Assembly: GCF_011516635.5 (NCBI RefSeq)
Contig: NZ_CP096255.1
Location: forward strand, 6,074,501-6,138,500
DNA from: Bradyrhizobium barranii subsp. apii
GTDB taxonomy: Bacteria > Pseudomonadota > Alphaproteobacteria > Rhizobiales > Xanthobacteraceae
Direction of reading: 5' to 3'
DNA length: 64,000 nucleotides
Shown: positions 47,770 to 57,462 of the stretch, one piece after another
Layout: every line of letters starts with the position of its first letter
How positions within the stretch are numbered: position 1 is the stretch's first letter
Position numbers and translations under genes: made by a program
Notes under the pieces: generated by a model
Databases searched by the model: none
Told to the model about the DNA's origin: nothing
Seen by the model: the letters and a program-made list of their open reading frames with translations, nothing else

Positions 47770-49812
47770 GCTGCAACACTCGCGCCTGTACGCGGCCGGT
47801 AGGCCGGTGCGTCCGGGAACAGGCCGCGGCGGATGCCGACGAGGCCGATCAGAGCGTCTTCGCGCGCGCGGTCATTGGAATCCGTCACCGCCTTGGCCAG
47901 CGCCCGATCGACGCTGGTCAACAGCTCGGTCGGCATTCCTCCACCGGCATGGCTGCGGCAAGCGATCGCGAGCTGATCAAGCATGTCGTCGATGACGGCA
48001 ATGGTGGTTGCGGCAAGCCCATAGCGGGCGCGGCGCAGGTCGATGATATTGATCCCGATTCGAAGCTGCACGAGGCTGTCGGCATCGTGGCGATCGCTCT
48101 CGGAGAGGAAGGCGATCCGCTGCACCAGAAGGCCCAGACGATGCAGCATGAGGCCCGCAAACTCCGCCCGATCATGCTTGCCACGGCGCTCGGCAGCGAC
48201 CGCGAGCGTCTTCCAGCTCGACAGCACCAGGCGATTGGCGATCCACTCCGCGCCCACGCCGCGCGCGATCCGCGTCACGAGCTCGGCGATGACGACGCCG
48301 ACGAAGAAGGCGACCGCGGAATTGGCATAGGATGCGAAATCCGCGCTGTAGGTCGATTGCAGCGCCAGCAGCGTGGCGGTGTTGGCCGCGAGCGCCATGC
48401 CTGTTCCCGCCGTTGCCGGCCGTCCGATCAGGAAGCCGTAGAGCAGAAAGGTCGGCGCCAGCGCAACGATCCTCGATATGGGAGATCGCGGGCACCAGCG
48501 CGAACAGATAGATCGCGACGACCACGATGGCGACCAGCGACCACAGGCCGAAACTGCGGATGAAACGTGCGGGCTCGTCCTGCGCCGCAAAGAAGGAGCA
48601 CGCGACCGCCGCCATCATCGGCGCCGAGGCGCCGTCCGGCCAGCCGGTCCCGATCCAGAACGCGCAGCAGATCAGGATGGCCGTGGCCGCGCCGGCCGCC
48701 GACCACAAGGCAAGGCCGCGGTCGCGATGGCGCACCGGCGCGGCGCCGGCCTCGGAACGGAAGGCCAGATCGAGCGTCGAAACATTGCGGCTCTCGGCGA
48801 TGGCCTCGCTGAGCACGCGGCAGTCGCGCGACAGGTCGACCAGCTCGCGCAGCCGCAACAACAGGCTCGTGGTGATGATCCGCTCCCATGAGGCGCTGTC
48901 ATCGAGCACCGCCTGTCGCTCTGCAATCATGGCGCGGATCGGCTCGGCCGGTTGCCTCGCACCGACATCGCTCGCTATCCATTGCGCAAGATCCTCCAGC
49001 AACCGCTTCAGCTCGGGCTGCCGGCGCATCGCCTCCTCCCCCAGCGCTGCCAGCCGATCCTCCAGCGAGGCGATCACCGGCAACAGCATCAGCATGCGCA
49101 GCCGGATCTCGCCGAGGCCAGTCACCACATTGCGATCGGTCAGCCGGTCATACGCGAGATGGGTGGAAAGCGTGTCGATCTCGACGATGTCGGTCGCAAG
49201 CTTGAGTCGCCTGCCACGGCGCGTTTCACTCGTTCCCTGACGAAGCAGCACCGCCTGGCTCAGGCGCTGCGCATCCGACAGCCAGGCGTCGACGCGATTG
49301 GCAACGGCTGGCGCGACGCTGCGGGGAAAGACGATGGTGGAGACGAGGCTCGCGCAGATGATGCCGAGGGAAATCTCCTCCACCCGCGCAATGGCGGTAT
49401 CGAAGATGGCGCCGGGCTCCGAGACGGAGGGAAACCCGATCAACGCGACCGTGTATCCCGCCAGCATGAAGACGTAGCTGCGCGGCGTGCCATCGAGCAG
49501 CGACAGATAGAGGCAGAGCCCGACCCAGAGCGCGATCGCGAGGCAAAGCAATTCCGGCGCATCAATCAGGTTCGGCACCAGCGCTACCGTCATGGCGGCG
49601 CCGACCAGCGTGCCCATGACGCGGAAGAACGCTTTTGAGCTGGTCGCGCCCGCCAGCGGCTGCGAGGTGATGTAGACCGTCGCCATCGCCCAATAGGGCC
49701 GCGGCAGGTCCATGGCGAAGGCGATGACGAGCGCCAGCATCGACGCGGCAAACGTCTTCAACGCAAAAATGACGTCCGCGTTGCGGACCAGGAACGGCTC
49801 GTCTGCGCGCAT
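47766..49812 (-). pseudogene. FUSC-family (AaeB-like) efflux pump, frameshifted
   Basis: Restored length is about 680 residues. The first frame (from 49812) contains the N-terminal six-helix bundle (RPYWAMATVYITSQPLAG) and the soluble region, up to a second bundle with LWSLVAIVVVAIYLFALVPAIS. The second frame, ending at 47766, continues with IVALAPTFLLYGFLIGRPATA and the C-terminal domain. The switch is at about 48466-48478; either an extra base or loss of two bases would repair it. Both halves look well conserved. Confidence 0.82.
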
Positions 49813-49813
49813 G

Positions 49814-50287
49814 CTATTTCGTCTCTGGACCGGTCTTGGCGTCCTGCAGGCGACTGGCCCGCTGCTCGATGCGCTGAAGAGTTTCGAAGGTTATCGCAAG
49901 TTCGTCCGCGCCGATATCCTTGAGCAAGCTCGCCCGTACCCGGCGCAGCACCCGGTTGGTCTCTTCGACCTTCGCCTCGCCCGCTTTGGTCAGATGTAGC
50001 GTTTTGGCACGGCGGTCGCTCGGATCCTCGCGACGTTCAACCAGCCCCTCGGCCTCGAGCAGATCGATCAACCGGACCAGCGACGGCCCCTCGATGCCGA
50101 GTTCGTCGGCGAGCACGCCCTGGCGCACGTTCTCGCCCTGCCGCGACAGCACCAGCAGCGGAATCGCGGTCGCATAGGACAGGCCGTGATCGGACAGCGC
50201 CTGATCCGACTCGCGGCGCCAGATGCGGGCCAGACGTGCGATGAGCCGGCCGATCTCGCCGTGGATATGCGCCTGCGAGGGAGCCAT
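49814..50287 (-). CDS. MarR-family regulator
   Basis: 157 residues: a helix-turn-helix with GVLADELGIEGPSLVRLIDLLEAEGLVER and the wing DPSDRRAKTLHLTKAG (about 75-105). The start was taken at 50287, because the longer frame overlaps the divergent gene region. It lies one base from the FUSC pump start on the same strand and is divergent from an MFS pump, so it probably regulates both in response to an aromatic acid. Confidence 0.85.
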   Translation of the reverse strand: MAPSQAHIHGEIGRLIARLARIWRRESDQALSDHGLSYATAIPLLVLSRQGENVRQGVLADELGIEGPSLVRLIDLLEAEGLVERREDPSDRRAKTLHLTKAGEAKVEETNRVLRRVRASLLKDIGADELAITFETLQRIEQRASRLQDAKTGPETK

Positions 50288-50305
50288 GCAATTTGATAGG
50301 ACGCG

Positions 50306-50325
50306 AACTATTAGCTTGCAACTAT
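50306..50325. promoter_or_regulatory. AT-rich candidate MarR site
   Basis: AACTAT occurs twice, 14 bases apart (50306-50311 and 50320-50325), around TTAGCTTGCAA in the divergent marR/MFS gap. AT-rich paired repeats suit MarR-type binding. Weak evidence. Confidence 0.3.
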
Positions 50326-50378
50326 ATAATCCGACGTATCGCAATCGATCACGCAAATGCGAACGAGGACAACGCTGG

Positions 50379-51605
50379 ATGGGACCGGGTTCCGCGACCG
50401 AGGCAAGGGAGACAATAGCGGGCGAGAGCACGCTGACGCTGGTCTCGACTTTCGTGGTCGTCGCTGTGGACGCCACGGGCATGGGAATCATCCTGCCGTT
50501 GCTGCCGTTCTATTCGCAGCGGCTCGGCGCGACGCCGTTCCTGCTCGGCGCGCTGATCTCGGCTTATGCCGTCTGTCAGCTCGTTGCCGGCCCCGTGGTC
50601 GGCATGCTCTCGGATCGTTACGGCCGGCGGAAGGTTCTGGTCGTCAGCCAGATCGGGACTTTCATCGGCTTCATCCTGCTCGCATTGGCGGGCAACCTGA
50701 CGCTGGTGTTCCTGGCACGCATCATCGACGGCCTGACATCAGGCAACATCTCGGTCGCTCACGCCTATGCCGCCGAGCACAGCGCGCCGGCAACGCGCAA
50801 GCAGGCACTCGGCATGACCAGCGGCGCGATCGGAACCGGGCTGCTGCTCGGCCCCGCTCTCTCGAGCTTCCTCGTGCATTACGGCCAGACCGCGCCGGTG
50901 TGGGCCGCGGCCGCGCTCTCGCTGATCAGCATCGTTGCGACGATCGCCCTGCTCCCGCCTGATCACCCGGCGTCCGAGCCGCTCTACCAGCATCGCGTGC
51001 CCGAGCCGACGTTGGCCCGCAGCCTGCTCGGCATGCGCTATGCTTGGCGGCTGCTCGGACTGCTCATCGTATTCTTCTTCGTCAACTCGATGTTCCTGTC
51101 GCAGATCGGCCTGTTCCTGTCGGCGCGGTTCTCCTGGGACGGACATCCCTTCGGCGCGCGCGAGCTGGGCTGGATGTTCGCCTATGCCGGCTTCATCAAC
51201 ATGGTGGTTCAGGGACTGCTCATCACGCGTGTGAGCATCATCGCGTCAGACCGCAGCATCGTGATGGCCGCGTTCGCTTGCATGGGTCTCGGATTTGCCG
51301 GACTTGCGGCCCGCGACAATGTCGGCCTGCTCGCGATCAACCTGACACTGATCATCGTCGGCACCATGTTCGCGCGCAGCACGCTGACGGCCGAGCTGTC
51401 GCGCTCGACCGCGATCAATCGTCAGGGCATGATTATGGGCCTGAACCAGTCGCTGATGTCGGGCGCGAATATCAGCGCGCCGCTCCTGAGCGGCGCGCTG
51501 ATCGGTCATCGGCTGTTCGTTCCGTGGGCGCTTGCTATGGCCGCCATCGCGGCGATCGGCGCGGCGCTGGCTGGCCAGCTGCTGGATGCACCGCGGACGC
51601 GCTAG
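50379..51605 (+). CDS. MFS transporter (drug/metabolite efflux, TetA-like)
   Basis: 408 residues from the ATG at 50379, with GAGGAC upstream. Twelve spans; the first helix has ATGMGIILPLLPFY, loop 2-3 is GMLSDRYGRRK and helix 5 carries GAIGTGLLLGPALS (antiporter motif C). This arrangement is that of TetA-type drug antiporters. It is divergent from the marR/FUSC operon and may share its control. Confidence 0.86.
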   Translation: MGPGSATEARETIAGESTLTLVSTFVVVAVDATGMGIILPLLPFYSQRLGATPFLLGALISAYAVCQLVAGPVVGMLSDRYGRRKVLVVSQIGTFIGFILLALAGNLTLVFLARIIDGLTSGNISVAHAYAAEHSAPATRKQALGMTSGAIGTGLLLGPALSSFLVHYGQTAPVWAAAALSLISIVATIALLPPDHPASEPLYQHRVPEPTLARSLLGMRYAWRLLGLLIVFFFVNSMFLSQIGLFLSARFSWDGHPFGARELGWMFAYAGFINMVVQGLLITRVSIIASDRSIVMAAFACMGLGFAGLAARDNVGLLAINLTLIIVGTMFARSTLTAELSRSTAINRQGMIMGLNQSLMSGANISAPLLSGALIGHRLFVPWALAMAAIAAIGAALAGQLLDAPRTR

Positions 51606-51614
51606 CTCCTCGCC

Positions 51615-52523
51615 TCACTTCACCAGATAGACGTCGGGGTCAGCGCTCGAGCTCGGCGACTTGAAAGCATTGCGCAAGGCCGCCGACATCGGGACATTGT
51701 AGTTGAGGCCGTTCGGCGGCGTCGGCGATTCCAGCCAGCGCTTGTAGAGCACCTCGATCTCCGGGCTCGCGTAGAGCTCCGCGGTCGCGCGGTCGGCCAG
51801 CGCCTTGAACGGCGCGTCTTCCCGCCGTAGCATGATCCCGAAGGGCTCGGCCTTCGAGAACGTCTCTTCGCTGATCATGAACAGCGCCGGCTCCTTCGAG
51901 CGCGCAATCGCGACCGCAAGCTGGACGTCGTCGAGCGCGTAAGCCTGAGCGCGGTCGGTTTCCAGCAGCAGGAACGCTTCGGCTTGATCCACGGCCGGCA
52001 TTATTCTGATGCCGAGATTTCGCTCGGTGTTGACCTTGGCAAGCTGATTCAGATTGACCGAGCCTGCCACCGCCGTAACGGCCTTGCCCTTGAGATCGTC
52101 AATGGTGTTGATCTTCGCGGCCTTCTTGGCCGCAAACCGAGTCGCGCTGAGGAAATGCGTGTTAGTGAAGGCGACCTGCTTCTGGCGGTCGGCGTTGTTT
52201 GTTGTCGCCGAGCAGTGCAGATCGAGGGTGCCGTTGACCATCAGCGGAATCCGGTTCGACGACGTCACGGCGAGCGTGTCGACGGCGATGTCGGGCATGC
52301 TGAGCTGCTTCTTCACGGCATCCACGATCTTGAGGCAGATATCCATGGCGAAGCCGATCGGCTTCTGGTTGCCGTCGAGATAGCTGAACGGAACCGAGGC
52401 CTCCTGATAGCCCAGCGTGATCTTCTTGGTCTCCTTGACCTTCTGGAGCGTGCCCGACAGGTCCTCGGCTGAAGCTGCGCCCGCAAGACATGTGACGGCC
52501 AGGATAATTGTGGGAAGACGCAT
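51615..52523 (-). CDS. amino-acid ABC transporter binding protein (GltI-like)
   Basis: 302 residues from the ATG before RLPTIIL, with a signal peptide (about 1-20, ending ASA). SBP_bac_3 features: VPFSYLDGNQKPIGFAMDICLKIV, VTSSNRIPLMVNGTLDLHCSATTN and a CSATTNNADRQKQVAFT-type segment typical of glutamate/aspartate receptors. It converges with the MFS gene. There is no dedicated permease next to it, so it may serve a transporter encoded elsewhere. Confidence 0.87.
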   Translation of the reverse strand: MRLPTIILAVTCLAGAASAEDLSGTLQKVKETKKITLGYQEASVPFSYLDGNQKPIGFAMDICLKIVDAVKKQLSMPDIAVDTLAVTSSNRIPLMVNGTLDLHCSATTNNADRQKQVAFTNTHFLSATRFAAKKAAKINTIDDLKGKAVTAVAGSVNLNQLAKVNTERNLGIRIMPAVDQAEAFLLLETDRAQAYALDDVQLAVAIARSKEPALFMISEETFSKAEPFGIMLRREDAPFKALADRATAELYASPEIEVLYKRWLESPTPPNGLNYNVPMSAALRNAFKSPSSSADPDVYLVK

Positions 52524-52866
52524 CGCAGGGCTCCTCAAGGGGGTCATGGGCTGCGCCGCAGCGCAACTCCAGGGTTCATAGCCCACAGCCCGGATGATCG
52601 CCAGACGAGGTTCCGTCTATCAGCTATTGCGGTTTTGTATGTACCACTGCGGGAGAAAATACCGTGCCGCGCCGTCAGGGTTGAGCGCGCTGCAGCGCAG
52701 GCGTCTCTGGTCTGACAACCAGTCAGCACAAGTTTTCAGAGTTGGCGCGCAATACCTTGCCTCTCGCGAGGCTGCCTCTCTCCTGCGGTTTGATCCCACA
52801 TCGATTGCCGTGCGCTGCCTCGCCAAAAAGGACCGGTTGCCGTAAGCGCGGCCGGGACAACAAGGG
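52524..52866. promoter_or_regulatory. divergent region upstream of the liv operon
   Basis: No supported gene in about 340 bases. CTGGT-ctgaca-ACCAG (52707-52722) is a perfect 5-bp inverted repeat and could be an operator for the downstream operon, and GCGCTGCAGCGC at 52687-52698 is a palindrome. The rest shows nothing notable. Confidence 0.3.
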
Positions 52867-53673
52867 ATGGACGGCCGGGTGGCAAGTTCCGGGGAAACGC
52901 GTCGCGGCGCGAGCGAGGTGCTGCGCGTCGAAGGGCTGACCGTGCAATATGGCGCGCTCGTCGCCCTGCGCGACGTGAGCTGGTCAGTCCATAACGACGA
53001 GATCCTCGGCATCATCGGCCCGAACGGCGCGGGAAAAAGCAGCTGCTTTGCCGCCGTCACCAATGCCGTCACCCATCGCGGCCGCACATTCCTCGACAAG
53101 GCCGACGTCTCGGCGCTCCGGACGTTCGACCTCGCCGGCCGCGGCCTGCGCCGCACCTTTCAGCAGAACTCGTTCTTCGGCGAGCTGACCGTCCTGCAGA
53201 ACGCGGTCTCGGCCATCTTCCGCGATTTCTCGACCGATCTCGCCACATCCCTGTTCGCGCCCTGGCGCGAGGCCACCACGCGCCGCGCAGCCGAACTGGC
53301 GGCCGCACAACTGCTCGACTTCTTCGGCATCGCCCGACAGTACCACGACCACCTTCCCGGCGACATTCCCTACGGCGTGCAGCGCCTGCTCTCGGTCGCA
53401 CTCGCCTATGGCACCGGCGCAAAGGTGCTCCTGCTCGATGAACCCGCGGCCGGCCTCAGCGGCGGCGACATGAAGAAGCTCGCCGACGTCCTGATTGGCC
53501 TCCGCAAGCGTAACCTCGCCCTCGTCGTCATCGAGCACCACATGGACCTCATCATGTCGATTGCCGATCGCATCGTCATGATCGACCAGGGTGCCATGCT
53601 GGCGACGGGAACGCCTGTTGACATCCAGCGCGATCCCCGCGTGCGCGAAGCCTATCTGGGACGCGACGAATGA
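52867..53673 (+). CDS. livG: branched-chain-type ABC transporter ATP-binding protein
   Basis: 268 residues. Walker A is GPNGAGKS (about 56), the signature region is IPYGVQRLLSVALAYGTGAK, and Walker B is LLLDEPAAGL, as in LivG. It energises import together with LivF. AAGGG directly abuts the ATG; a GTG four codons on (52879) is an alternative start. Gene order GFHMK differs from the classic order, and each gene overlaps the next by four bases. Confidence 0.88.
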   Translation: MDGRVASSGETRRGASEVLRVEGLTVQYGALVALRDVSWSVHNDEILGIIGPNGAGKSSCFAAVTNAVTHRGRTFLDKADVSALRTFDLAGRGLRRTFQQNSFFGELTVLQNAVSAIFRDFSTDLATSLFAPWREATTRRAAELAAAQLLDFFGIARQYHDHLPGDIPYGVQRLLSVALAYGTGAKVLLLDEPAAGLSGGDMKKLADVLIGLRKRNLALVVIEHHMDLIMSIADRIVMIDQGAMLATGTPVDIQRDPRVREAYLGRDE

Positions 53674-54413
53674 GCGGCGTACTCCAGAGCGACGGTCTCT
53701 CAGTCCGCTACGCAGGCAATGTCGCGGTGTCAGGCGTCAATATCGGCGTGCCCGCGGGGCGAATGGTCGGCCTCGTCGGCGCCAACGGCGCCGGCAAGAC
53801 CACGCTGGTCAATGCGCTCGCCGGCTGGTCCCGTGGCCGCGCCGTGGTCACCGGCAGCGTCCAGCTCGAAGGACGCAGCATCGAGAAACTCGCCGCGCAC
53901 GAGCGGGTGGCGCGCGGCCTTACGCTGGTGCCGGAAGGCAAGAACATCTTTGCGGAGCTGACCGTCGACGAGAACCTGGCACTGGTGCGGCCGCCCGCGG
54001 ACACGACCGGCCGGCATCTCTTCACCATCCCCGAGGTTTTCGAGTTCTTCCCGCGCCTCGCCGAGCGCCGTTCGCACAAGGGCGCAGCACTCTCCGGCGG
54101 CGAACGGCAGATGCTCGCGGTCGGGCGCGCCTTGCTCGCCGGCCCGCGCGTGCTGATGCTGGACGAGCCTTCCGCGGGCCTCGCGCCCCGGCTGATCACC
54201 GACCTGCTCTCCCGCATCCGCCTGCTGGTCGATCGCGGCCTGCCGGTGCTTCTGGTCGAGCAGAACGTCAAGGCGGCGCTGAAGGTGGTCGACCACCTCT
54301 ACCTGCTCGAACGCGGCAAGATCGTCGGCGAAGGTCCTGCCGACGTCATGGCCGCGGACCATCGCATCATCGAGGCCTATCTCGGCACCATCGCCGATGG
54401 AACGCCGGCATGA
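53670..54413 (+). CDS. livF: branched-chain-type ABC transporter ATP-binding protein
   Basis: 247 residues: Walker A GANGAGKT (about 36), VPEGKNIFAELTVDENL (typical of LivF), signature LSGGERQMLAVGRALLAG and Walker B LMLDEPSAGL. Starts in the stop of livG (ATGA). Confidence 0.88.
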   Translation: MSGVLQSDGLSVRYAGNVAVSGVNIGVPAGRMVGLVGANGAGKTTLVNALAGWSRGRAVVTGSVQLEGRSIEKLAAHERVARGLTLVPEGKNIFAELTVDENLALVRPPADTTGRHLFTIPEVFEFFPRLAERRSHKGAALSGGERQMLAVGRALLAGPRVLMLDEPSAGLAPRLITDLLSRIRLLVDRGLPVLLVEQNVKAALKVVDHLYLLERGKIVGEGPADVMAADHRIIEAYLGTIADGTPA

Positions 54414-55264
54414 ATATCGCGCAGCAGGTCATCAACGGCATCGTGCTTGGCTCCGGTTATGCCTGCATCGCGCTGGGCTGGACCATTTTGCTCGGCGTCG
54501 CACGACTGGTGAATTTCGCCCATGGCCAGCTCTACATGCTCGGCGCCTTCGTCACTTGGTACGCCATCACCAAACTGGGCCTGCCCTACCCGCTCGCCAT
54601 TCTGGTGGCAGTCATCGTGCTCGGCGTCATCGGCCTACTGATGCAGAGCGCGATGATGCGCCTGGTCATGACGCAGAACCTCACCAGCCTGATGATCGTG
54701 ACGCTCGGCCTCGGCTACGTCCTGCAGGGCGGCAGTGCGCTGATCTTCGGCGGCAATCCGCAGACGCTGCCCGGAACATTGGCGCGCGCCAAGATCGACA
54801 TCGGTCCGCTCTGGTTCACCTGGCAGGACGTGCTGGTGCTGATCGTAACCCTTCTTCTTTATGGCGCAGTCTGGCTGTTCACCCAGCGAACCCGCTTCGG
54901 CTCGGTCATCCGCGCCGTCGCCGAGGACCCGAAGCTCGCAGAGCTGTTTGGGATCAACGCAAAGTTCGTCTATCTCGGCGTCTTCGTGTTCGAATGCTCC
55001 GCGGTCGCGCTGGGGGCGGCGCTGGTGGCGCCCCGCTCGCCGATCCTGACCAGCATGGGCTTCAACGAGGTCATCATGACCTTTGTCGTGGTCGTGCTCG
55101 GCGGCATCGGCTCGATCGGCGGCGCGCTCGCAGCCGGGCTCGGGCTCGGCCTGTTCACCGCCTTCTTCGGCGCGTTCGTCGCGCCGGCCTATACGACGGC
55201 GGCGGCCTTTGCGCTGTTGCTGGCGCTGCTCGTGATCCGTCCCGCGGGGCTTGCAACCAAATGA
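54410..55264 (+). CDS. livH: branched-chain-type ABC transporter permease
   Basis: 284 residues with eight or so spans. LivH features are NGIVLGSGYACIALGWTILLG, RLVNFAHGQLYMLGAF and the EAA-like GGIGSIGGALAAGLGLG near the C-terminus. Starts in the livF stop (ATGA). Substrate specificity in this family follows the binding protein. Confidence 0.88.
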   Translation: MNIAQQVINGIVLGSGYACIALGWTILLGVARLVNFAHGQLYMLGAFVTWYAITKLGLPYPLAILVAVIVLGVIGLLMQSAMMRLVMTQNLTSLMIVTLGLGYVLQGGSALIFGGNPQTLPGTLARAKIDIGPLWFTWQDVLVLIVTLLLYGAVWLFTQRTRFGSVIRAVAEDPKLAELFGINAKFVYLGVFVFECSAVALGAALVAPRSPILTSMGFNEVIMTFVVVVLGGIGSIGGALAAGLGLGLFTAFFGAFVAPAYTTAAAFALLLALLVIRPAGLATK

Positions 55265-56238
55265 CCGCGATCGAATCCCCGCAACCCGCCTCGATCCCGT
55301 TCCTGCGCCTCGCCGCAGTCGCGGCCTTCGTCGTGATCGGCTTCCTCCTGCCGCGCCTGCTCGGCGGTACCTCGGTCGCATATTCCACGCTGACCACGAT
55401 CGCGATCTTCGCGGTGATGTGCTACGGCGCCGACATCGTGCTGTCCTATCTCGGCGAGGTCAGCCTCGGCCACACCGTGTTCTGGGCGATCGGCGGCTAT
55501 GCGGCCGCGAACCTCTCGGTCAAATACGGCCTGAACGGCTGGGCGACGGCGGCCGCGACGATCGCGCTGTGCCTCGCGGCCGCGGCCTTCCTCGGCGCCG
55601 TCACTTTGCGGACTCGCGAGTTCGTGTTCTCCCTCGTGACCTATGCGGCCGCCGTGGTCGCCTACGAGATCGCGTTCAACTGGGACGCCGTCGGTGGGTC
55701 CGACGGCATCGTCGGCATTCCGTCGCTGAAGCTCCCATTGCTCGTGACCAACTTCTCCGGCGCGATGCAGGAAGATCTCTGGCCGATCGCCTTCGCGCTG
55801 CTGCTGCTCACTCTCGCCTTCATCGCGCGCTTCCGCCGCTCGCGGCTGGGTACCACCGCGCTGATGGTACAGATGAACCCCGCGCTGGCCGCAAGCCTCG
55901 GCGTCGATCCGCGCCGGATCAGGCTCTCCGTGTTCGTGATCTCGGCACCGATCACCGGGCTTGCCGGCTGGCTTTACGCCTATCAGCGCGCCTATGTCGG
56001 CCCCGACATGTTCGAGTCCTACTTCCTCGTCATGATGCTCACCGCGATCGTGCTGGTCGGGCGCCGTATCCTGCTCGGCCCCTTGATCGGCACCGCCCTC
56101 CTGATTGTCCAGCAGAACTTGCTGTCGCTCGGCGGCGACTGGAACAAGATCGTGTTGGGATCGGTGCTGGCGCTCGTCCTGATCTTCTGGCCCGCCGGGC
56201 TCGTGGGCCTCTACCGCCGTATCACCAAGAAGACGTAG
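55261..56238 (+). CDS. livM: branched-chain-type ABC transporter permease
   Basis: 325 residues, about ten spans. LivM motifs include YLGEVSLGHTVFWAIGGYAAA and the later GLAGWLYAYQRAYVGPDMF, and it has the GSDGI motif found in LivM proteins. It begins in the livH stop. Confidence 0.87.
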   Translation: MTAIESPQPASIPFLRLAAVAAFVVIGFLLPRLLGGTSVAYSTLTTIAIFAVMCYGADIVLSYLGEVSLGHTVFWAIGGYAAANLSVKYGLNGWATAAATIALCLAAAAFLGAVTLRTREFVFSLVTYAAAVVAYEIAFNWDAVGGSDGIVGIPSLKLPLLVTNFSGAMQEDLWPIAFALLLLTLAFIARFRRSRLGTTALMVQMNPALAASLGVDPRRIRLSVFVISAPITGLAGWLYAYQRAYVGPDMFESYFLVMMLTAIVLVGRRILLGPLIGTALLIVQQNLLSLGGDWNKIVLGSVLALVLIFWPAGLVGLYRRITKKT

Positions 56239-56258
56239 AACGCATTGGGAGGAAGCGC

Positions 56259-57397
56259 ATGCACAAGACGAAACTGGCTCTCGCGCTATTATTGGGTCTC
56301 GCATCTGTGCCTGCCGTGGCACAGGACATCAAGGTCGGCACCATCTTTCCACTCAGCGGCGGCGCCGGCCCTGATGGCCAGACCGTGACCAACGCCGTCA
56401 AGCTGATGGTCCAACAGATCAACGACAAGGGCGGCCTGCTCGGCCGCAAGCTGACGGTGATCTCCAAGGACGACGAGAGCACGCCCGCGGTCGGCGTCAG
56501 CCGCGCCAACGAGATGGTTGCCGAGAAGGCGGACATCGTCATCGAAGGCTGGAACTCACCGGTCACGTTGGCGATGCAGCCGATTCTCGCCCGCGGCAAC
56601 ATTCTCGACTTCACCGCGGTCTCGAAGTCGGATCTGATCCTCAGCGGCGAGACGAACCCTTACGCGATGCGCATCAACAGCTCGAACGGCTTCGACGCGG
56701 AAGTCATCGCAAAATACGTCGCCCAGACGATGAAGGCGAAGAAAATCGCGTTCCTCACCCAGAACGACGTCTATGGCAACGGCTTCCAGACCGCCGTCGA
56801 GGCCGAATTCAAGAAGATGAACTTTTCGGGTGAAGTCATCATGACCGAAAAATTCGCGTTCAAGGACACCGATTTCCGCGTCCAGCTGACCAATATCAAG
56901 GGCGCCAATCCAGACGCCGTCATCGTCACTAGTTCGTCGAATTCCTCAGGCCTTCCCGCGCTGGTCGACCAGTATCGCCAGGCCGCATAAAATCCACCTT
57001 CGTCGGCGCCGTCGGCATCATGCTGAGCACCGTGTACAAGGTCGCCGGCGACGCCAACAACGGCGTGATATCGGCCGACATCTTTTTCCCCGATCTGCCG
57101 CCGTTCACGACGCAGCCGGAGAGCGTAGCGTTCGTCGCCGCCTACAAGAAGGCCTACGGCGTTGATCCGGACAAGAGCGCCGCGCTCGGCGCCGCCGCCG
57201 TGCAGGTGTGGGCGCAGGCGGTCGAACAGACCAAGTCGCTCGATCGCAAGATCGTGGCAGAGGCGATCCGGGGCAAGCCCGTCAAGGGCACCGTGTTCGG
57301 CGACGTCCAGTTCCTGCCGAACGGCCAGATGCAGCCGCGCTATGTCGTGTTCGAAGTGGTCGACGGCAAGAACACCAAGCTCAAGGCATTGCAGTAA
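56259..57397 (+). pseudogene. branched-chain-type ABC substrate-binding protein (LivK-like), frameshifted
   Basis: Signal peptide (about 1-21, ending VAQ) and a peripla_BP_6 domain: IKVGTIFPLSGGAGPDGQ, then a second lobe DAVIVTSSSNSSGLPALVDQYRQA. The frame breaks at 56981-56987, where QYRQAA is followed by a stop. One more G (GCCGCAT to GCCGGCAT) gives QAGIKSTFVGAVGIMLS and joins the second frame to 57397. Restored length is about 379 residues. GGGAGG precedes the ATG. Ligand unknown; the family takes amino acids, urea, amides and aromatic acids. Confidence 0.86.
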
Positions 57398-57421
57398 CGA
57401 CGGTATTCGAGCCTTTGGGAG

Positions 57422-57449
57422 CGCCCGCCTGGTCGTCAGGCGGGCGTTT
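57422..57449 (+). terminator. intrinsic terminator after the liv operon
   Basis: CGCCCGCCTG-gtcgt-CAGGCGGGCG is a perfect 10-bp stem followed by TTTCCC. It sits between the liv operon end (57397) and the converging amidohydrolase gene. Confidence 0.75.
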
Positions 57450-57462
57450 CCCTGGTCGCCTC

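Noticed and set aside
52594-52845. An 83-codon frame upstream of livG
   Set aside because: No ribosome site, no family features and a position inside the promoter gap; composition is that of intergenic sequence.
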